NCBI RefSeq assembly: GCF_003259435.1
Contig: NZ_QLMA01000001.1
Coordinates: 868,001-932,000 of the forward strand
Direction: 5' to 3'
DNA from: Chitinophaga dinghuensis
GTDB lineage: Bacteria; Bacteroidota; Bacteroidia; Chitinophagales; Chitinophagaceae
Length of the DNA stretch: 64,000 bases
A model generated the notes under the pieces. The model searched no databases, was not told the DNA's origin, and saw only the letters and a program-made list of their open reading frames with translations. Shown here in pieces: positions 8,617 to 18,886 of the stretch (the stretch's first letter is position 1; every line of letters begins with the position of its first letter). The position numbers were made by a program, and so were the translations under genes.

Positions 8617-10395
8617 TTACCATCCTGGATTCTGCAATAAGGTAGCGCTTTTATTTACCTCGTCAAAAGGCAGTGGCGCGAAATACATTTTAGGATACAG
8701 GAACACTGCATTCAGTGCGGTAATCGTCTGGTAAGTAAAGGAATTGTCTTGTTGTTTGGTCACCATCATACCCTGGATAGGTCTGTTCTCTGTAACTTCC
8801 GCTGTTTTCCAGCGACGTGTATCATAGTACCAGTGGCCTTCGTAAGCGAATTCTACTTCATACTCATTGCGGATAATGCCTCGCATGGCTTCTTTGCTCA
8901 TACCTGCATCCAGGCCGTACATATTATCAGCGCCCGGAAGAATACCGCCACGTTTACGAATGCTTTTAACGATATCATATACTTCCGGCGTAGGGCCATT
9001 CAGTTCATTCATCGCTTCAGCATAACCCATCAGGATTTCGGCATAACGGATAACAGGGTAGACCCTTTGTGTATTGGTATATTTACCGGTACTGTCATTA
9101 CACATCTTACGGCTGTAGTAGCCTGTTTTAGTGGAGTAAGCTTGCAGACCATCGGCAGAAAGTGTACCCTGCCAGGTTTTGAAGATATCCACTGGGTCCA
9201 TTTTCTTGGTGCTGTTGTTGTAAACAGTTGCCTGATTATAGATGATGGAATTATAGAACCTTGGATCTCTGTTGTTGTAAGGGAATTTAGGATCGTAACC
9301 GGAGCCAGGTGAACTGGTGGCTTTACCGTTGGCCATACCGAATGCATCTACGAGATTCTGACTGGGAGTACTCCATCCTGAACCGCCGCGGGAAACCGGG
9401 AACCATGCGCCTTCCAGGTTGGTATTGTAGCCCATCATGTAAGGCATGATGTATTCGGAGTTTTTACGGAGCAGGAATAATTTCCAGAAGCTATACCCAG
9501 CTCTTGTACCAGGAATGGAGGCCGTTTCATACAGGGAATAGTTATTGGAATTCATCACTGCTTTGCAGGCGTCTGCTGCTTTCTGCCATAGGTTTGCATC
9601 GTAGGATGCGCTATAGCTGATCAATGGTTGCAGTTGTCCATCCGTGGAAATAGGGTTACCGTTGTACAGCGGACTAGCAGCTGTCACCAGCATGCGGGCT
9701 TTCAGCGCCATACACATGCCCTGGGTGATGCGGCCATAGTCGGCCGCCGGCTGATCTACTGCTGCCGGCAGATCTGCTGTTGCTTTATCGCATTCCGCTA
9801 CGATGTAGTCTATGCACTCTTTGTAACTGTTACGTTTATAATCGATAGGGGTGGAGAGGTCGGAGTAGATCGTGTCTCCCACTAGCATCACACCACCGAA
9901 ATACCTTACCAGCTGGGCATAGTACCAGGCGCGCAGATATCTCGCTTCAGCGGAAGTGCGCAGCTGCATCCCAACAGAAAGCGGCGAGCCTTTCACCTTC
10001 TTTATGTACTGATTGGCAGCCCTGATTTTTTGGTAATAGGTTTTATAGTAGTTGGTGGTAAAGTAGTTCCTGGCAGTAGAGGCGCCTGTGATAAAGCTGG
10101 CTTGCGGATCACTGTAATAAGAAACAGAGTGAGACGTCATATCCTCCATACAGGCATAGTCGTTCCCTACAGCGGAAGTGATCAGCGTATACCGGTTATG
10201 GATTAAGTCCATACCGGTATATGCATATAAATCAGTCAGAAAGCTCAGTGTTTTGGCACTGTCCGAGAATACCATCTGTTCGGTCAAACTTTCTGTCTGC
10301 CGTTTGTCGAGGAAGCTGTCGGACTTTTTACAGGCTACCATCATGGCGGTTACCAGGCATCCTGCTGCGATATATTTGAAGAGTTGTTTAATCAT
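8617..10395 (-). CDS. SusD/RagB family nutrient-binding outer-membrane lipoprotein (pair 1)
   Basis: A 592-residue SusD-type lipoprotein that would cap the SusC transporter and bind glycan. The start at 10395 is preferred because it begins a lipoprotein signal with Cys22 in AMMVACKKSDS; the longer open frame to 10479 overlaps susC and lacks signal character. SusD features include the TPR-like N-terminal helices (ARYLRAWYYAQLVRYFGG), the conserved NRDPRFYNSI segment, and the C-terminal YPVIRYAEILMGYAEAMNE followed by the VEFAYEGHWYYDTRRWKT type motif. It lies 31 bp after its susC and 17 bp before the fucosidase gene. Confidence 0.95.
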   Translation of the reverse strand: MIKQLFKYIAAGCLVTAMMVACKKSDSFLDKRQTESLTEQMVFSDSAKTLSFLTDLYAYTGMDLIHNRYTLITSAVGNDYACMEDMTSHSVSYYSDPQASFITGASTARNYFTTNYYKTYYQKIRAANQYIKKVKGSPLSVGMQLRTSAEARYLRAWYYAQLVRYFGGVMLVGDTIYSDLSTPIDYKRNSYKECIDYIVAECDKATADLPAAVDQPAADYGRITQGMCMALKARMLVTAASPLYNGNPISTDGQLQPLISYSASYDANLWQKAADACKAVMNSNNYSLYETASIPGTRAGYSFWKLFLLRKNSEYIMPYMMGYNTNLEGAWFPVSRGGSGWSTPSQNLVDAFGMANGKATSSPGSGYDPKFPYNNRDPRFYNSIIYNQATVYNNSTKKMDPVDIFKTWQGTLSADGLQAYSTKTGYYSRKMCNDSTGKYTNTQRVYPVIRYAEILMGYAEAMNELNGPTPEVYDIVKSIRKRGGILPGADNMYGLDAGMSKEAMRGIIRNEYEVEFAYEGHWYYDTRRWKTAEVTENRPIQGMMVTKQQDNSFTYQTITALNAVFLYPKMYFAPLPFDEVNKSATLLQNPGW

Positions 10396-10426
10396 TTGTC
10401 TGGATTTTACGATACAACAATGCTTG

Positions 10427-13400
10427 TTACAGTCCAACCTGTAATCCCACGTTATATATTCTTTGTTGTGGATATTCACCTATGCTGGATGACATGGCTG
10501 ATTCCGGATCAATGGCTACCGGCAGTTTGTTGTATACCAGGGCCAGGTTATAACCATTAAAGTAGACACGGATATTCTTCACCATCTTGCGTTTCAGCAG
10601 GGATGGAGGAATCGCGTATCCAACTTCAACGTTTTTCCATCTTACATAATCGCCTCTTCTGTACCAGTATGTGGATGACTGAGGGCTACCTTGTCCATCC
10701 GCAAGGGCTGGGTAAGTAACATCTGTCGTCCATGGCGTCCATCTGCCAAGGTTGAAAGGAACGGATTGTCTTTCAGGGCGACTATACGCCAATGAACCAC
10801 GTTGAATGTTGATCACATAATCAAAGGAACCCTGGAATAAAGTACTGAAGTCAAAACCTTTGTAGGAGAAGCCGAAGCTCAGGCCGGAAACGTATCTCGG
10901 CTGATTCACGCCCATCGCCAGTTTATCATTATCGTCGATGATACCATCGCCGTTGAGGTCTGCGAATTTCAGCGCACCAGGGAAGAGGTTCTGCATAGGT
11001 ACGCTGGTAATCAGTTTAGGACTGTTGAATACATCTTCCACATCCTTGAACATACCCACGTATTTGTATCCAAATGCTTGTCCGATGGATTTGCCTGTCT
11101 GTGTCATCCATGGATACTTCGCCATGGGTTCATCTCTGTAGAGGATTTTGTTTTTTGCAAAACTGATCTGACCTTTTACGAAGTACTGCACTTTATGAGA
11201 ACGGTTGTTGTATTCTACTTCCACTTCATAACCTTTGTTGCTCACGCGTCCGAGGTTTAATGGCGGAAGACCTACGCCTACAGGCTGAGGAACGGTACCG
11301 CGGGTAGAAAGGATATCATAACGGTAGTTATCGAAGTAGTCGGCTACGATACCGATTTTACCATCAAACATTTTGATGTCCACACCGATGTCGGCTTTGC
11401 GTTCTTTTTCCCAGGTCACCTGGTCATTGCCAAGATCGCCTTCCACAGTACCATTGTAACCTACAGGTAATTCGCCGAAGTTGTACCCTTTACCGCCGGC
11501 ATAAATCTGCTCATACAGGTATTTGTATGCACCGATTTTATCGCTACCTACAAGGCCATAGGAACCGCGGATTTTGAAGGCATCGATGAAGTGGATATTA
11601 TCTTTGAAGAAGTTTTCTTCACTGATATTCCATCCCAAACCGAGCGCCGGGAAGAGACCATATTTTTTGCTGCTGGCAAAACGATCGGACCCGTTATAAC
11701 CGGCATTGATATCTACCAGGTATTTCAGTTTGTAGTTATAACCGATACGGCCGGTGATACCGCGGAAGTTTGCAGGGATACCTGCATATACTACGTTGTC
11801 GGTACTATTCCATGCGTTGCTGGTATTGGTATTTTGGTTGAACAACAGTAATCCGGAGAAGTTATGTCCACCGAAGCTTCTGCCATAGTTCAGGGAACCT
11901 TGCAGATTCAGCTTACGGGCGCTGCCACGATATCCGCCGGAAGAAGAGAGTTTACCCATTCTGTACAGGTTATTCACCACTGGTTTATAGGCTTCCGCTA
12001 CTGCATCATAGTAGTACATCAGGATTTCGTTATTGGCACGTGTAAGACTGCGGGCGAAGTTATAATCGCTTGCCAGCGATACTAATACGTTTGCAGATAG
12101 TCCCGGCGTGATGAAGTCCAGTTTATGGGTAGCAGAGGTCACCACGTTGAAGTTGTTTTCAAAGCTGCGTTGATAACCCGCATACTTGAGGATAGCCACC
12201 GGATTCATTTTTGTACCGGTAGACAAAGTTCCGCCCAGTGTACCGTTCTCGTTGTAAATCGGATAGCCGAAAGCGGAGAGTTGTCCGTCCCAGAGATATT
12301 GGAATATAGTACCTCCTGCGCCGAAAGCCTTATCATTTGGTTCGTTGGTGGTACCGAATCTACCGGAGAGGTCTACACGAACATGCAGGTCTTTGGTAGG
12401 GTCGATGTCGATATTGGAACGGAAGTTATAGCGATTATAGAAGTAGTTGCCGTTATAGCCTTCGTTGGCGCTATAGTTTTTATAAATACCGCCTTGAGTA
12501 AGATAACCCAGAGAGATGAAGTATTTGATGAAATCAGAACCACCGCTGATATCGAAGTTGGTTCTGTTCTGCATGCTGTATTTTTTCATCAGTTCGCTCC
12601 ACCAGTCTACGTTTGGATGCATATACGGATCACTGTTGTCCTTGTAGTAATCCAGGTTGTTACCGGCGAAGAAGGTTGGATATTTCACAGCGGGATCACG
12701 CATATTGGTGGTTTCGTATTCCCGGAGCAGGCTCAGGGTAGTGTAACCATCATTCATTTTGGGAGGACGCGTAGGCTTCAGGAAACCAGTTTCATTACGC
12801 ACGGTCAACTGTGGCTTACCGGATTTACCACGGCGGGTGGTAATCACCATTACGCCATTCGCGCCACGGATACCATATACGGCAGTAGTAGAAGCGTCTT
12901 TCAAAATAGAAATACTTTCGATCTCATTCGGGTCCAGCTGACTTACCTGGTCGTAAGAGAATTCGATATCATCCACAATGATCAGCGGGTTGTTGGCAGA
13001 GTTGTTATCAGTAGTGTTGTAGGAGCTGATACCACGGATCTGAAAGGCCGCGCCATCTTTACCTGGCTGACCACCGCGTTGTTGTGTAAACAAACCTGGC
13101 AAACGACCAGCCAGTGCATTCTGCAAACTGGCGGAAGGGCTCTGACGAATCTGCGCACCGGAGATGGAGCTCACGGCGCCCGTTACCGTAGGCTTTTTAG
13201 GCGTACCATAACCAATTACCACAACGTCTTCCATGCCTTTCACATCTGGTTGCAGCACAATTTTACCATTCGCTTGTGCCGCAGGAATTTCACGTTTGAG
13301 ATATCCTACATAAGAGAAAATGAGAATACCCGCTTTGCCTTTAAGTGTGAGAGAATATCTTCCTTTTTCATCTGTAGCCACACCATTGGTAGGAAAGTCT

Positions 13401-13552
13401 TTTTCAAAAACAGATACGCCTATTAGTGGCTGCGCTCCTTCTGTAACGGTACCATTAATAGTTGGGCCTGTTGCCGGTTTCTGGGCAATGGCAGGAATAG
13501 CCATGTACAGCAGAAAGCAGCAGCAGAGAAGATGATATAATAGTTTTTTCAT
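10427..13552 (-). CDS. SusC/RagA family TonB-dependent outer-membrane transporter (pair 1)
   Basis: A 1041-residue TonB-linked outer-membrane transporter that would import oligosaccharides together with the adjacent SusD. Order of parts: signal peptide (to about residue 23, IPAIAQ), a carboxypeptidase-regulatory-like domain (INGTVTEGAQPLIGVSV to about residue 100), a TonB-box-like segment around MEDVVVIGYGT, the plug domain with the SusC signature IRGISSYNTTDNN and IVDDIEFS, then the 22-strand barrel ending in IYNVGLQVGL. Length and order are canonical, unlike the shorter SusC of pair 2. It starts 18 bp after the upstream susD. Confidence 0.96.
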   Translation of the reverse strand: MKKLLYHLLCCCFLLYMAIPAIAQKPATGPTINGTVTEGAQPLIGVSVFEKDFPTNGVATDEKGRYSLTLKGKAGILIFSYVGYLKREIPAAQANGKIVLQPDVKGMEDVVVIGYGTPKKPTVTGAVSSISGAQIRQSPSASLQNALAGRLPGLFTQQRGGQPGKDGAAFQIRGISSYNTTDNNSANNPLIIVDDIEFSYDQVSQLDPNEIESISILKDASTTAVYGIRGANGVMVITTRRGKSGKPQLTVRNETGFLKPTRPPKMNDGYTTLSLLREYETTNMRDPAVKYPTFFAGNNLDYYKDNSDPYMHPNVDWWSELMKKYSMQNRTNFDISGGSDFIKYFISLGYLTQGGIYKNYSANEGYNGNYFYNRYNFRSNIDIDPTKDLHVRVDLSGRFGTTNEPNDKAFGAGGTIFQYLWDGQLSAFGYPIYNENGTLGGTLSTGTKMNPVAILKYAGYQRSFENNFNVVTSATHKLDFITPGLSANVLVSLASDYNFARSLTRANNEILMYYYDAVAEAYKPVVNNLYRMGKLSSSGGYRGSARKLNLQGSLNYGRSFGGHNFSGLLLFNQNTNTSNAWNSTDNVVYAGIPANFRGITGRIGYNYKLKYLVDINAGYNGSDRFASSKKYGLFPALGLGWNISEENFFKDNIHFIDAFKIRGSYGLVGSDKIGAYKYLYEQIYAGGKGYNFGELPVGYNGTVEGDLGNDQVTWEKERKADIGVDIKMFDGKIGIVADYFDNYRYDILSTRGTVPQPVGVGLPPLNLGRVSNKGYEVEVEYNNRSHKVQYFVKGQISFAKNKILYRDEPMAKYPWMTQTGKSIGQAFGYKYVGMFKDVEDVFNSPKLITSVPMQNLFPGALKFADLNGDGIIDDNDKLAMGVNQPRYVSGLSFGFSYKGFDFSTLFQGSFDYVINIQRGSLAYSRPERQSVPFNLGRWTPWTTDVTYPALADGQGSPQSSTYWYRRGDYVRWKNVEVGYAIPPSLLKRKMVKNIRVYFNGYNLALVYNKLPVAIDPESAMSSSIGEYPQQRIYNVGLQVGL

Positions 13553-13570
13553 TGTTAGCCTTGTTTAATG

Positions 13571-15205
13571 TTACCAGTTAGGATTTTGACGCATGTTAGG
13601 ATTGGCCACCAATTCCTTGTAAGGAATAGGGAAGAGGAACATGCGGTCGGCAAGGAATTTAGTAGGCGTTACTTCTACCGCTTTATAGGTGAAGGTCGCA
13701 TCCGGATTTTTGGTGATCTGCATACCATGCAGTGGCGTGTTCAACACTTTATCCGCCATTTTCCATCGACGTATATCCCAGAATCTTTGTTCCTCGAAAG
13801 CCATTTCTACACGGCGTTCGTGGCGAATGCGGGCGCGCATCTGGTCTTGTGATAATCCTGTTGGCAGCGTATAGGGATTGAGTTTAGCGCGTTTGCGAAT
13901 CTGTTCAATGGCGTCGTATACTTCTTTCGTTGGGCCGGTGGCTTCGTTGAGCGCTTCGGCGTAGTTCAGCAGTATTTCTGCATAACGGAAGATCGGGAAG
14001 CAGTGATCAGAGCTGGCGTAGCTACTGGTAGTACCGGAAGTGGTAAGGAACTTACGCATATAGTAACCGGTACGGGTTTCGCCGCTGTTGGCCTTGCCGA
14101 AGCCGGCCGGGCGGTCTATCCCACCGTCAAACGTTTCTATATTTCTTCCTAACCACGACATGTTATTATGGAAGATGGTGTAGTAAAATCTTGGATCACG
14201 ATTCGTATAAGGAGCCGTGGCACTGTATCCGGAGCTGGCATCGCTGATCATTTTACCATTCGCCATTTCAAATTCATCTGCCAGTTCCTGTGTAGGATTG
14301 GTTCTACCCAGATCACCACGTTTTGAACCTACAGGACCGTTATTCATCTCTACCAGGTAACCCTGTCCGGTCATATATGCCAGGATAGTTTCGCTGTTCT
14401 TGCGCTTGAGATACGGATCATCATAAGCGGCAGTGAGTGCATAGTTCTTGGTATCAATGAGGTCTTTGGCGGCTTGAGCGGCTGACTGCCATTTTTCAAG
14501 ATTATTGTCCGGATTGTTGAGCGTACTCGCAGCATAGAGCAGTACCCTTGATTTCAGGGCCATAGCGGCGCCGCTGGTGAGTCGGCCATAATAAGCGGTA
14601 GCATAGCTAACCGGCAAATATTTACGGGCGGTATCAATTTCTGTTACAATGTATTTTACACATTCATCATAACTATTACGGCTATATGATAAATTAGAAT
14701 TGATATCAAAAACTTTGTCGCCAACAAGAGGAACGCCGCCCCATCTTTTGATTAGTTCAAAGTAAGCGACGGCCCGGAGTAATCGCGCTTCGTTTTTCCA
14801 TTGATCTTTCAGTCCCGCAGTTTTTAAAGGTACCTGGTCTATTTTGGAAAGGAAAAGATTTACTTTCTGAATAAGGCCATAGTTCTGCTCCCATCTGTTA
14901 TCGGGCAGATTGAAGGGCGTCCATTGACCATTGGAGAAATATTGTACGGCGTCTGTTCCATTGCTGGGAACAGCATCATCGGTACCGGCATCGAGGATAT
15001 TATCGCCTATGCGATTGAAGCCGGATGGAAGATCTGCGTAGCTGTTGTAAAGAAATCTTTCTGCGAAAACGCCCAGTGAATCCAGTTTGTCGAAAACCAG
15101 GTCCTCATTCACAAATTCCAGCGGCTCCTTTTCGATCACATTTTTCTGGCAGGCTGTAATGCCAATACAGGCCAGCACCGGGAGTAATATGGTATATTTT
15201 CTCAT
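13571..15205 (-). CDS. SusD/RagB family lipoprotein (pair 2)
   Basis: A 544-residue SusD-type surface lipoprotein with lipobox Cys19 (CIGITACQKN). The family pattern is clear: ARLLRAVAYFELIKRWGG in the TPR-like region, TNRDPRFYYTIF, and the C-terminal FPIFRYAEILLNYAEALNE with VEMAFEEQRFWDIRRWKM. It would bind glycan and gate the SusC encoded 18 bp upstream. It is clearly a paralogue of the pair 1 SusD but diverged, so the two pairs may take different fragments of one glycan (inference). Confidence 0.95.
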   Translation of the reverse strand: MRKYTILLPVLACIGITACQKNVIEKEPLEFVNEDLVFDKLDSLGVFAERFLYNSYADLPSGFNRIGDNILDAGTDDAVPSNGTDAVQYFSNGQWTPFNLPDNRWEQNYGLIQKVNLFLSKIDQVPLKTAGLKDQWKNEARLLRAVAYFELIKRWGGVPLVGDKVFDINSNLSYSRNSYDECVKYIVTEIDTARKYLPVSYATAYYGRLTSGAAMALKSRVLLYAASTLNNPDNNLEKWQSAAQAAKDLIDTKNYALTAAYDDPYLKRKNSETILAYMTGQGYLVEMNNGPVGSKRGDLGRTNPTQELADEFEMANGKMISDASSGYSATAPYTNRDPRFYYTIFHNNMSWLGRNIETFDGGIDRPAGFGKANSGETRTGYYMRKFLTTSGTTSSYASSDHCFPIFRYAEILLNYAEALNEATGPTKEVYDAIEQIRKRAKLNPYTLPTGLSQDQMRARIRHERRVEMAFEEQRFWDIRRWKMADKVLNTPLHGMQITKNPDATFTYKAVEVTPTKFLADRMFLFPIPYKELVANPNMRQNPNW

Positions 15206-15223
15206 TGTTATTAGCGTTTTGTA

Positions 15224-18052
15224 TTACAGTCCAAGTGTGATACCGCCGTTGATAGCGCGTACATTGGCCAATGGATTGTTGATAGATTCCGGATCATACC
15301 TGTCAATGTTTTTAATAGTGAACAGGTTATATGCGTTTACAAACAGGCGCAGTTTGGTGATTTTACTGTTGGGCAGCAGCATACTTTTAAAGTCGTATCC
15401 CAGCTCCACATTTTTCAGACGTATATAATTACCATTGCGCATCCAGAAGCTGGAAACCTGGCTGTTGTTGATATTGGAGCCCAGTGTCAGGCGTGGGAAT
15501 TCTGCATCGGTGTGAGTAGGCGTCCAACGATCCATATGCGCTTCCTGTGCGTTGCCGAAGTTGCTGGTATAGAAAGGCATAATGCTGGAAGAGAGCAGAA
15601 TGTTTCTGTTGGCGGCGCCCTGTATCAGCAATTTGAAATCGAATCCTTTATAGAAGAAACCGCCGCTAATGCCATAGTTGATCAGTGGTTTGGTAGTGCC
15701 GATGGGCGCTTTGTCCAGGTCGTTGATCACGCCGTCGCCATTCAGATCCTTGTACTTAATATCTCCGGCAGATGGCGTATAGCCTTGCAGGTTAGCTGTT
15801 TTGTTGAAATCGTCTCCTGCCTGATAGAATCCTTCTGCTATCAGTCCGAAAAGCTGACCTACTGGTTGTCCGGTGCGATACAGCCAGGAGTAAGGATAAT
15901 TTTGATCGCCGGTATGTAGTACTTTGCTGGCAGCTACAGCAATGTTGCCATCCAGGTAGTATTTGAACGCTTGTTTGGTAGCGGGACTGTAATGAACCGT
16001 TGCTTCAACACCGGTATAGCGATTGATGCCAATGTTTTCCAGCGGGTAAGTTTGTCCGAAGATACCGGTGTTCTGACCTCTGATTTGCAGGAGGTCGGAT
16101 AATCTGTTGCGGTAAAAGTCCAGTACGACAGACAGTTGGTCATGTAGCAAGGCGGCTTCCAGGCCTATATCGAATTTTACGCCTTTTTCCCAGGAATAGT
16201 TGGGATTGGCTACCTGTGTTCTGAATGCGCCGGGAACACTGCCCGCAGTTTCTCCCACATTGTAACCAGTACCGTCAATGGTGAAGTTGGTTAAGTAAGG
16301 ATAGTAACCATCCGGATCTCCCCATGCTGTTTGTCCGGCAGAGGCACGCAGTTTCAGGCGATTGAACAATTCGCTGCTGAAGAAATTTTCATTACTGATC
16401 ACCCAGCCCAGTCCTACAGAAGGGAGGAAGGCGCCGCGTTTGCCGGGTTGATATCTGTTCAGGCTACTGTAAACAAGACCCAGATCGGCGAAATAAGTCT
16501 TATTGAAATCGTAGCTGGTAGTAAGGCCGGCGTTGGTGTATACAATATTGAGCTGATTGAAGCTGGCAATGCTGTTATCTTTATTGAAAGTGGCCAGGAG
16601 ATTAAGGTGGTGGTCATTCCACTGATGGTCGTATCCCGCCATTACATTGACATAGTTCTGCCGGATCTGTTCACTGACAGTGGCATTACCGGTTCCTACA
16701 ATGCCATCAGATCCGTATTGAATATAACTTCCGGCAGGTGCGCCAGCAGTGGTATCTAAAGCATATACTGCATATGTTTTGGAACGGCCAACGTTTTCAT
16801 TGTAGTAGTTGTTCATGGACAGTTGTCCTTTCACCCACAATCCTTTAATGAAATCGTCCAGTTTGTAGGTCAATGCCATATCTGCGCTGACACGGCGCTG
16901 GGTATTCTGCGTATATCCTGCGCCGATTGCATCTGCAACAGGATTTTTACGATACAGGTTGGTACCGCCCCAGCTTCCGTTTGCATTGGTGACAGGGAAT
17001 GCAACTGGTGGCGTGTTCAGGATACTCTGAATCGGCTGGAAAGATCCAAGTCCGGGTGCATACGCTGTAGAAATAGAACCAAATACATTCAACGCCAGTT
17101 CTATGTCCTTGTTGAATGACACCGAAGCATTGGTACGGATACTATATCGTTTGTAATCGTTGTTGGTATTGTAGCTGTTTTGTGGAGAGGTATTAAAAAT
17201 ACCGCCTTGTGCAAAATGCTCCAGGGAAGCATAATAATGATAGTTGCGTGCAGTACCTGCCAGATCGATATTATAGCGTTGCTGACTGGATGATTTACGC
17301 ATTACTTCGTTCATCCAGTTAACATCCGGCAGTGCGTATGGATTGTTGGTGTGATTTTTCCATGCGTCCAGCATAGCGGGCGTATAGCGGGGAACGCTGC
17401 CCGGGGAAGTATTCAGCTGTGCTTCATTATATAAGGTAGCGTATCCGTAGGCGTTGAGTAATTTATCCCGGTAAAGTGGTTCCAGGGTGCCGTATTGGGC
17501 AGAAGCGTTTACCTCAAATGCTTTATGTCCTCTGTCGCGGGTAGTAATGAGTACAACGCCATTGTTGGAGCGCTGGCCAAACATTGCAGTGGCGAGGGCA
17601 TCTTTCAGGACGGTCACGCTTTCAATGTCTGCGGTGTTAAAACCGGTATAGTTTCTTACTACGCCATCGATGACGATGAGCGGCGTTTTGCCGCGGAGAT
17701 ACAGCAAGGCAGCGTCTGAACCGCCGGTGGCGCTGTTCTGCACCGTGTATAATCCTGCCAGTCTTCCTGTAAGCGCATTGGTGATGTCCGCTGTCAGGGT
17801 GCTATTTACATCGCTGGTATATATGGAACTGGTGGCAGCCACCATGTTGCTACGTTTGGAAGTGCGGTTCCAGAGGTAGGTAGTTTGACCAAACCAGGAA
17901 CTATCTTTTGCCGGCAGTATTTTTTTTATCAGGGAATCCTGCGGTAAGGCCATTGCCGGGGAGCTCATTCCGGCAGTGGTAATAACGGCAAGGCACCAAC
18001 GAACTATTCGTGGAGACGGTGCGGTATGCCTTTTATAGGAATTTTGCTTCAT
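15224..18052 (-). CDS. SusC-like TonB-dependent transporter lacking the N-terminal regulatory-like domain (pair 2)
   Basis: A 942-residue SusC-type transporter. After a signal peptide (cleavage near residue 35, SSPAMA) there are about 50 unassigned residues, and then the plug starts directly (ADITNALTGRLAGLYTVQN, LIVIDGVVRNYTG, IESVTVLKDALATAMFGQRS). The beta-sandwich carboxypeptidase-regulatory-like domain found in pair 1 is absent, and no obvious EVVVxGY-type TonB-box segment is seen. The barrel is complete and ends in VRAINGGITLGL. The transporter is otherwise normal, with the usual calcium-binding-like DLNGDGVIND segment. It starts 30 bp after the CHRD gene and is cotranscribed with the following susD. 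Confidence 0.92.
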   Translation of the reverse strand: MKQNSYKRHTAPSPRIVRWCLAVITTAGMSSPAMALPQDSLIKKILPAKDSSWFGQTTYLWNRTSKRSNMVAATSSIYTSDVNSTLTADITNALTGRLAGLYTVQNSATGGSDAALLYLRGKTPLIVIDGVVRNYTGFNTADIESVTVLKDALATAMFGQRSNNGVVLITTRDRGHKAFEVNASAQYGTLEPLYRDKLLNAYGYATLYNEAQLNTSPGSVPRYTPAMLDAWKNHTNNPYALPDVNWMNEVMRKSSSQQRYNIDLAGTARNYHYYASLEHFAQGGIFNTSPQNSYNTNNDYKRYSIRTNASVSFNKDIELALNVFGSISTAYAPGLGSFQPIQSILNTPPVAFPVTNANGSWGGTNLYRKNPVADAIGAGYTQNTQRRVSADMALTYKLDDFIKGLWVKGQLSMNNYYNENVGRSKTYAVYALDTTAGAPAGSYIQYGSDGIVGTGNATVSEQIRQNYVNVMAGYDHQWNDHHLNLLATFNKDNSIASFNQLNIVYTNAGLTTSYDFNKTYFADLGLVYSSLNRYQPGKRGAFLPSVGLGWVISNENFFSSELFNRLKLRASAGQTAWGDPDGYYPYLTNFTIDGTGYNVGETAGSVPGAFRTQVANPNYSWEKGVKFDIGLEAALLHDQLSVVLDFYRNRLSDLLQIRGQNTGIFGQTYPLENIGINRYTGVEATVHYSPATKQAFKYYLDGNIAVAASKVLHTGDQNYPYSWLYRTGQPVGQLFGLIAEGFYQAGDDFNKTANLQGYTPSAGDIKYKDLNGDGVINDLDKAPIGTTKPLINYGISGGFFYKGFDFKLLIQGAANRNILLSSSIMPFYTSNFGNAQEAHMDRWTPTHTDAEFPRLTLGSNINNSQVSSFWMRNGNYIRLKNVELGYDFKSMLLPNSKITKLRLFVNAYNLFTIKNIDRYDPESINNPLANVRAINGGITLGL

Positions 18053-18082
18053 TTTAATGTGTTTAGGGAACAGGAATGTGGT

Positions 18083-18886
18083 TTATCGCACCAGTCCGCG
18101 AACCAGGCCATTAGGGAACAAGGTGGAATGCACGTCCACATATAATGGGTCGGAACGCAGTGCGCGCAGCGGTTCCCCGGTGATCGTCATGTTCATCTGC
18201 ACGCCATAATCGGCTGCGCCGGAACAGAGCTTCAGTAAGGTCACTCCGGTAGGCGTATGAATATGGGCTTCCTTCAGTACATCTCCCGCCGGTAGGTTTT
18301 TGACATCGATTGCATACCAGGCGATGTTATCATCTGTCATGCGCAGTGAGAATTTTGCGGTGGAGGTGTTATTGGCAGTTGGAACTACCTGACTACCATC
18401 CATATTCACATCCAGGGAGAGAATGATTTTCTTATCTAGTTGACCACGTACAATGCCGCCAGGATTAGCCTTGGAAACAATCTGCATATAAGCGGCAGAT
18501 TTAATCAGACTGTCAGCTATCAATTTAGGCATCGGCATATTGCCGCTCATTTTTTTGCCGTTAAAGTTGCCGGTGAGTGTAAGCAGGGCGGTATTATTAT
18601 TTTGAACCGGACCACCAATGCGAATGTCTACCCCTTCCGGAGCAATACCGCCAGGAAGTGAGTCGAAATAAATGTCATAATAAAGCTGGTAATCGTCGCG
18701 GAGGTACAGGAGGGCATACGCGCTGGCTCCATTACCGGGTGTTGCAGGTACCACATTGGCCCCCTTCATTTGAATATTCCACATCTTCAACACAAACTGA
18801 TTCGACTCTGGATCTTTTTTACAGCCTACGAGCGCGTAAACTGCAATCATCAGCATGCAGAAAAGGAATACGGGATTCTGACGCAT
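18083..18886 (-). CDS. CHRD-domain lipoprotein, first gene of the SusCD operon
   Basis: A 267-residue lipoprotein (Cys22 in YALVGCKKD). It appears to contain two CHRD-like units. The first ends at IVSKANPGGIVRGQL, and the second has the AHIHTPT motif and ends YVDVHSTLFPNGLVRGLVR, the typical CHRD closing pattern (Y-x-(N/D)-V-H-(T/S)...G-x-(I/V)-R-G). CHRD domains occur in chordin and in many bacterial exported proteins; their bacterial role is poorly known. Placed first in a SusCD operon, it could be an accessory surface glycan-binding protein (inference from position). The start is supported by the lipoprotein signal. Confidence 0.85.
   Translation of the reverse strand: MRQNPVFLFCMLMIAVYALVGCKKDPESNQFVLKMWNIQMKGANVVPATPGNGASAYALLYLRDDYQLYYDIYFDSLPGGIAPEGVDIRIGGPVQNNNTALLTLTGNFNGKKMSGNMPMPKLIADSLIKSAAYMQIVSKANPGGIVRGQLDKKIILSLDVNMDGSQVVPTANNTSTAKFSLRMTDDNIAWYAIDVKNLPAGDVLKEAHIHTPTGVTLLKLCSGAADYGVQMNMTITGEPLRALRSDPLYVDVHSTLFPNGLVRGLVR

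Noticed and set aside
8600..8623. Start of the fucosidase at 8623
   Set aside because: It would overlap susD and place eight residues before a perfect signal peptide; 8599 is better.
12125..13426. 433-residue plus-strand frame antisense to SusC
   Set aside because: It lies completely within susC and shows only composition-driven residues.
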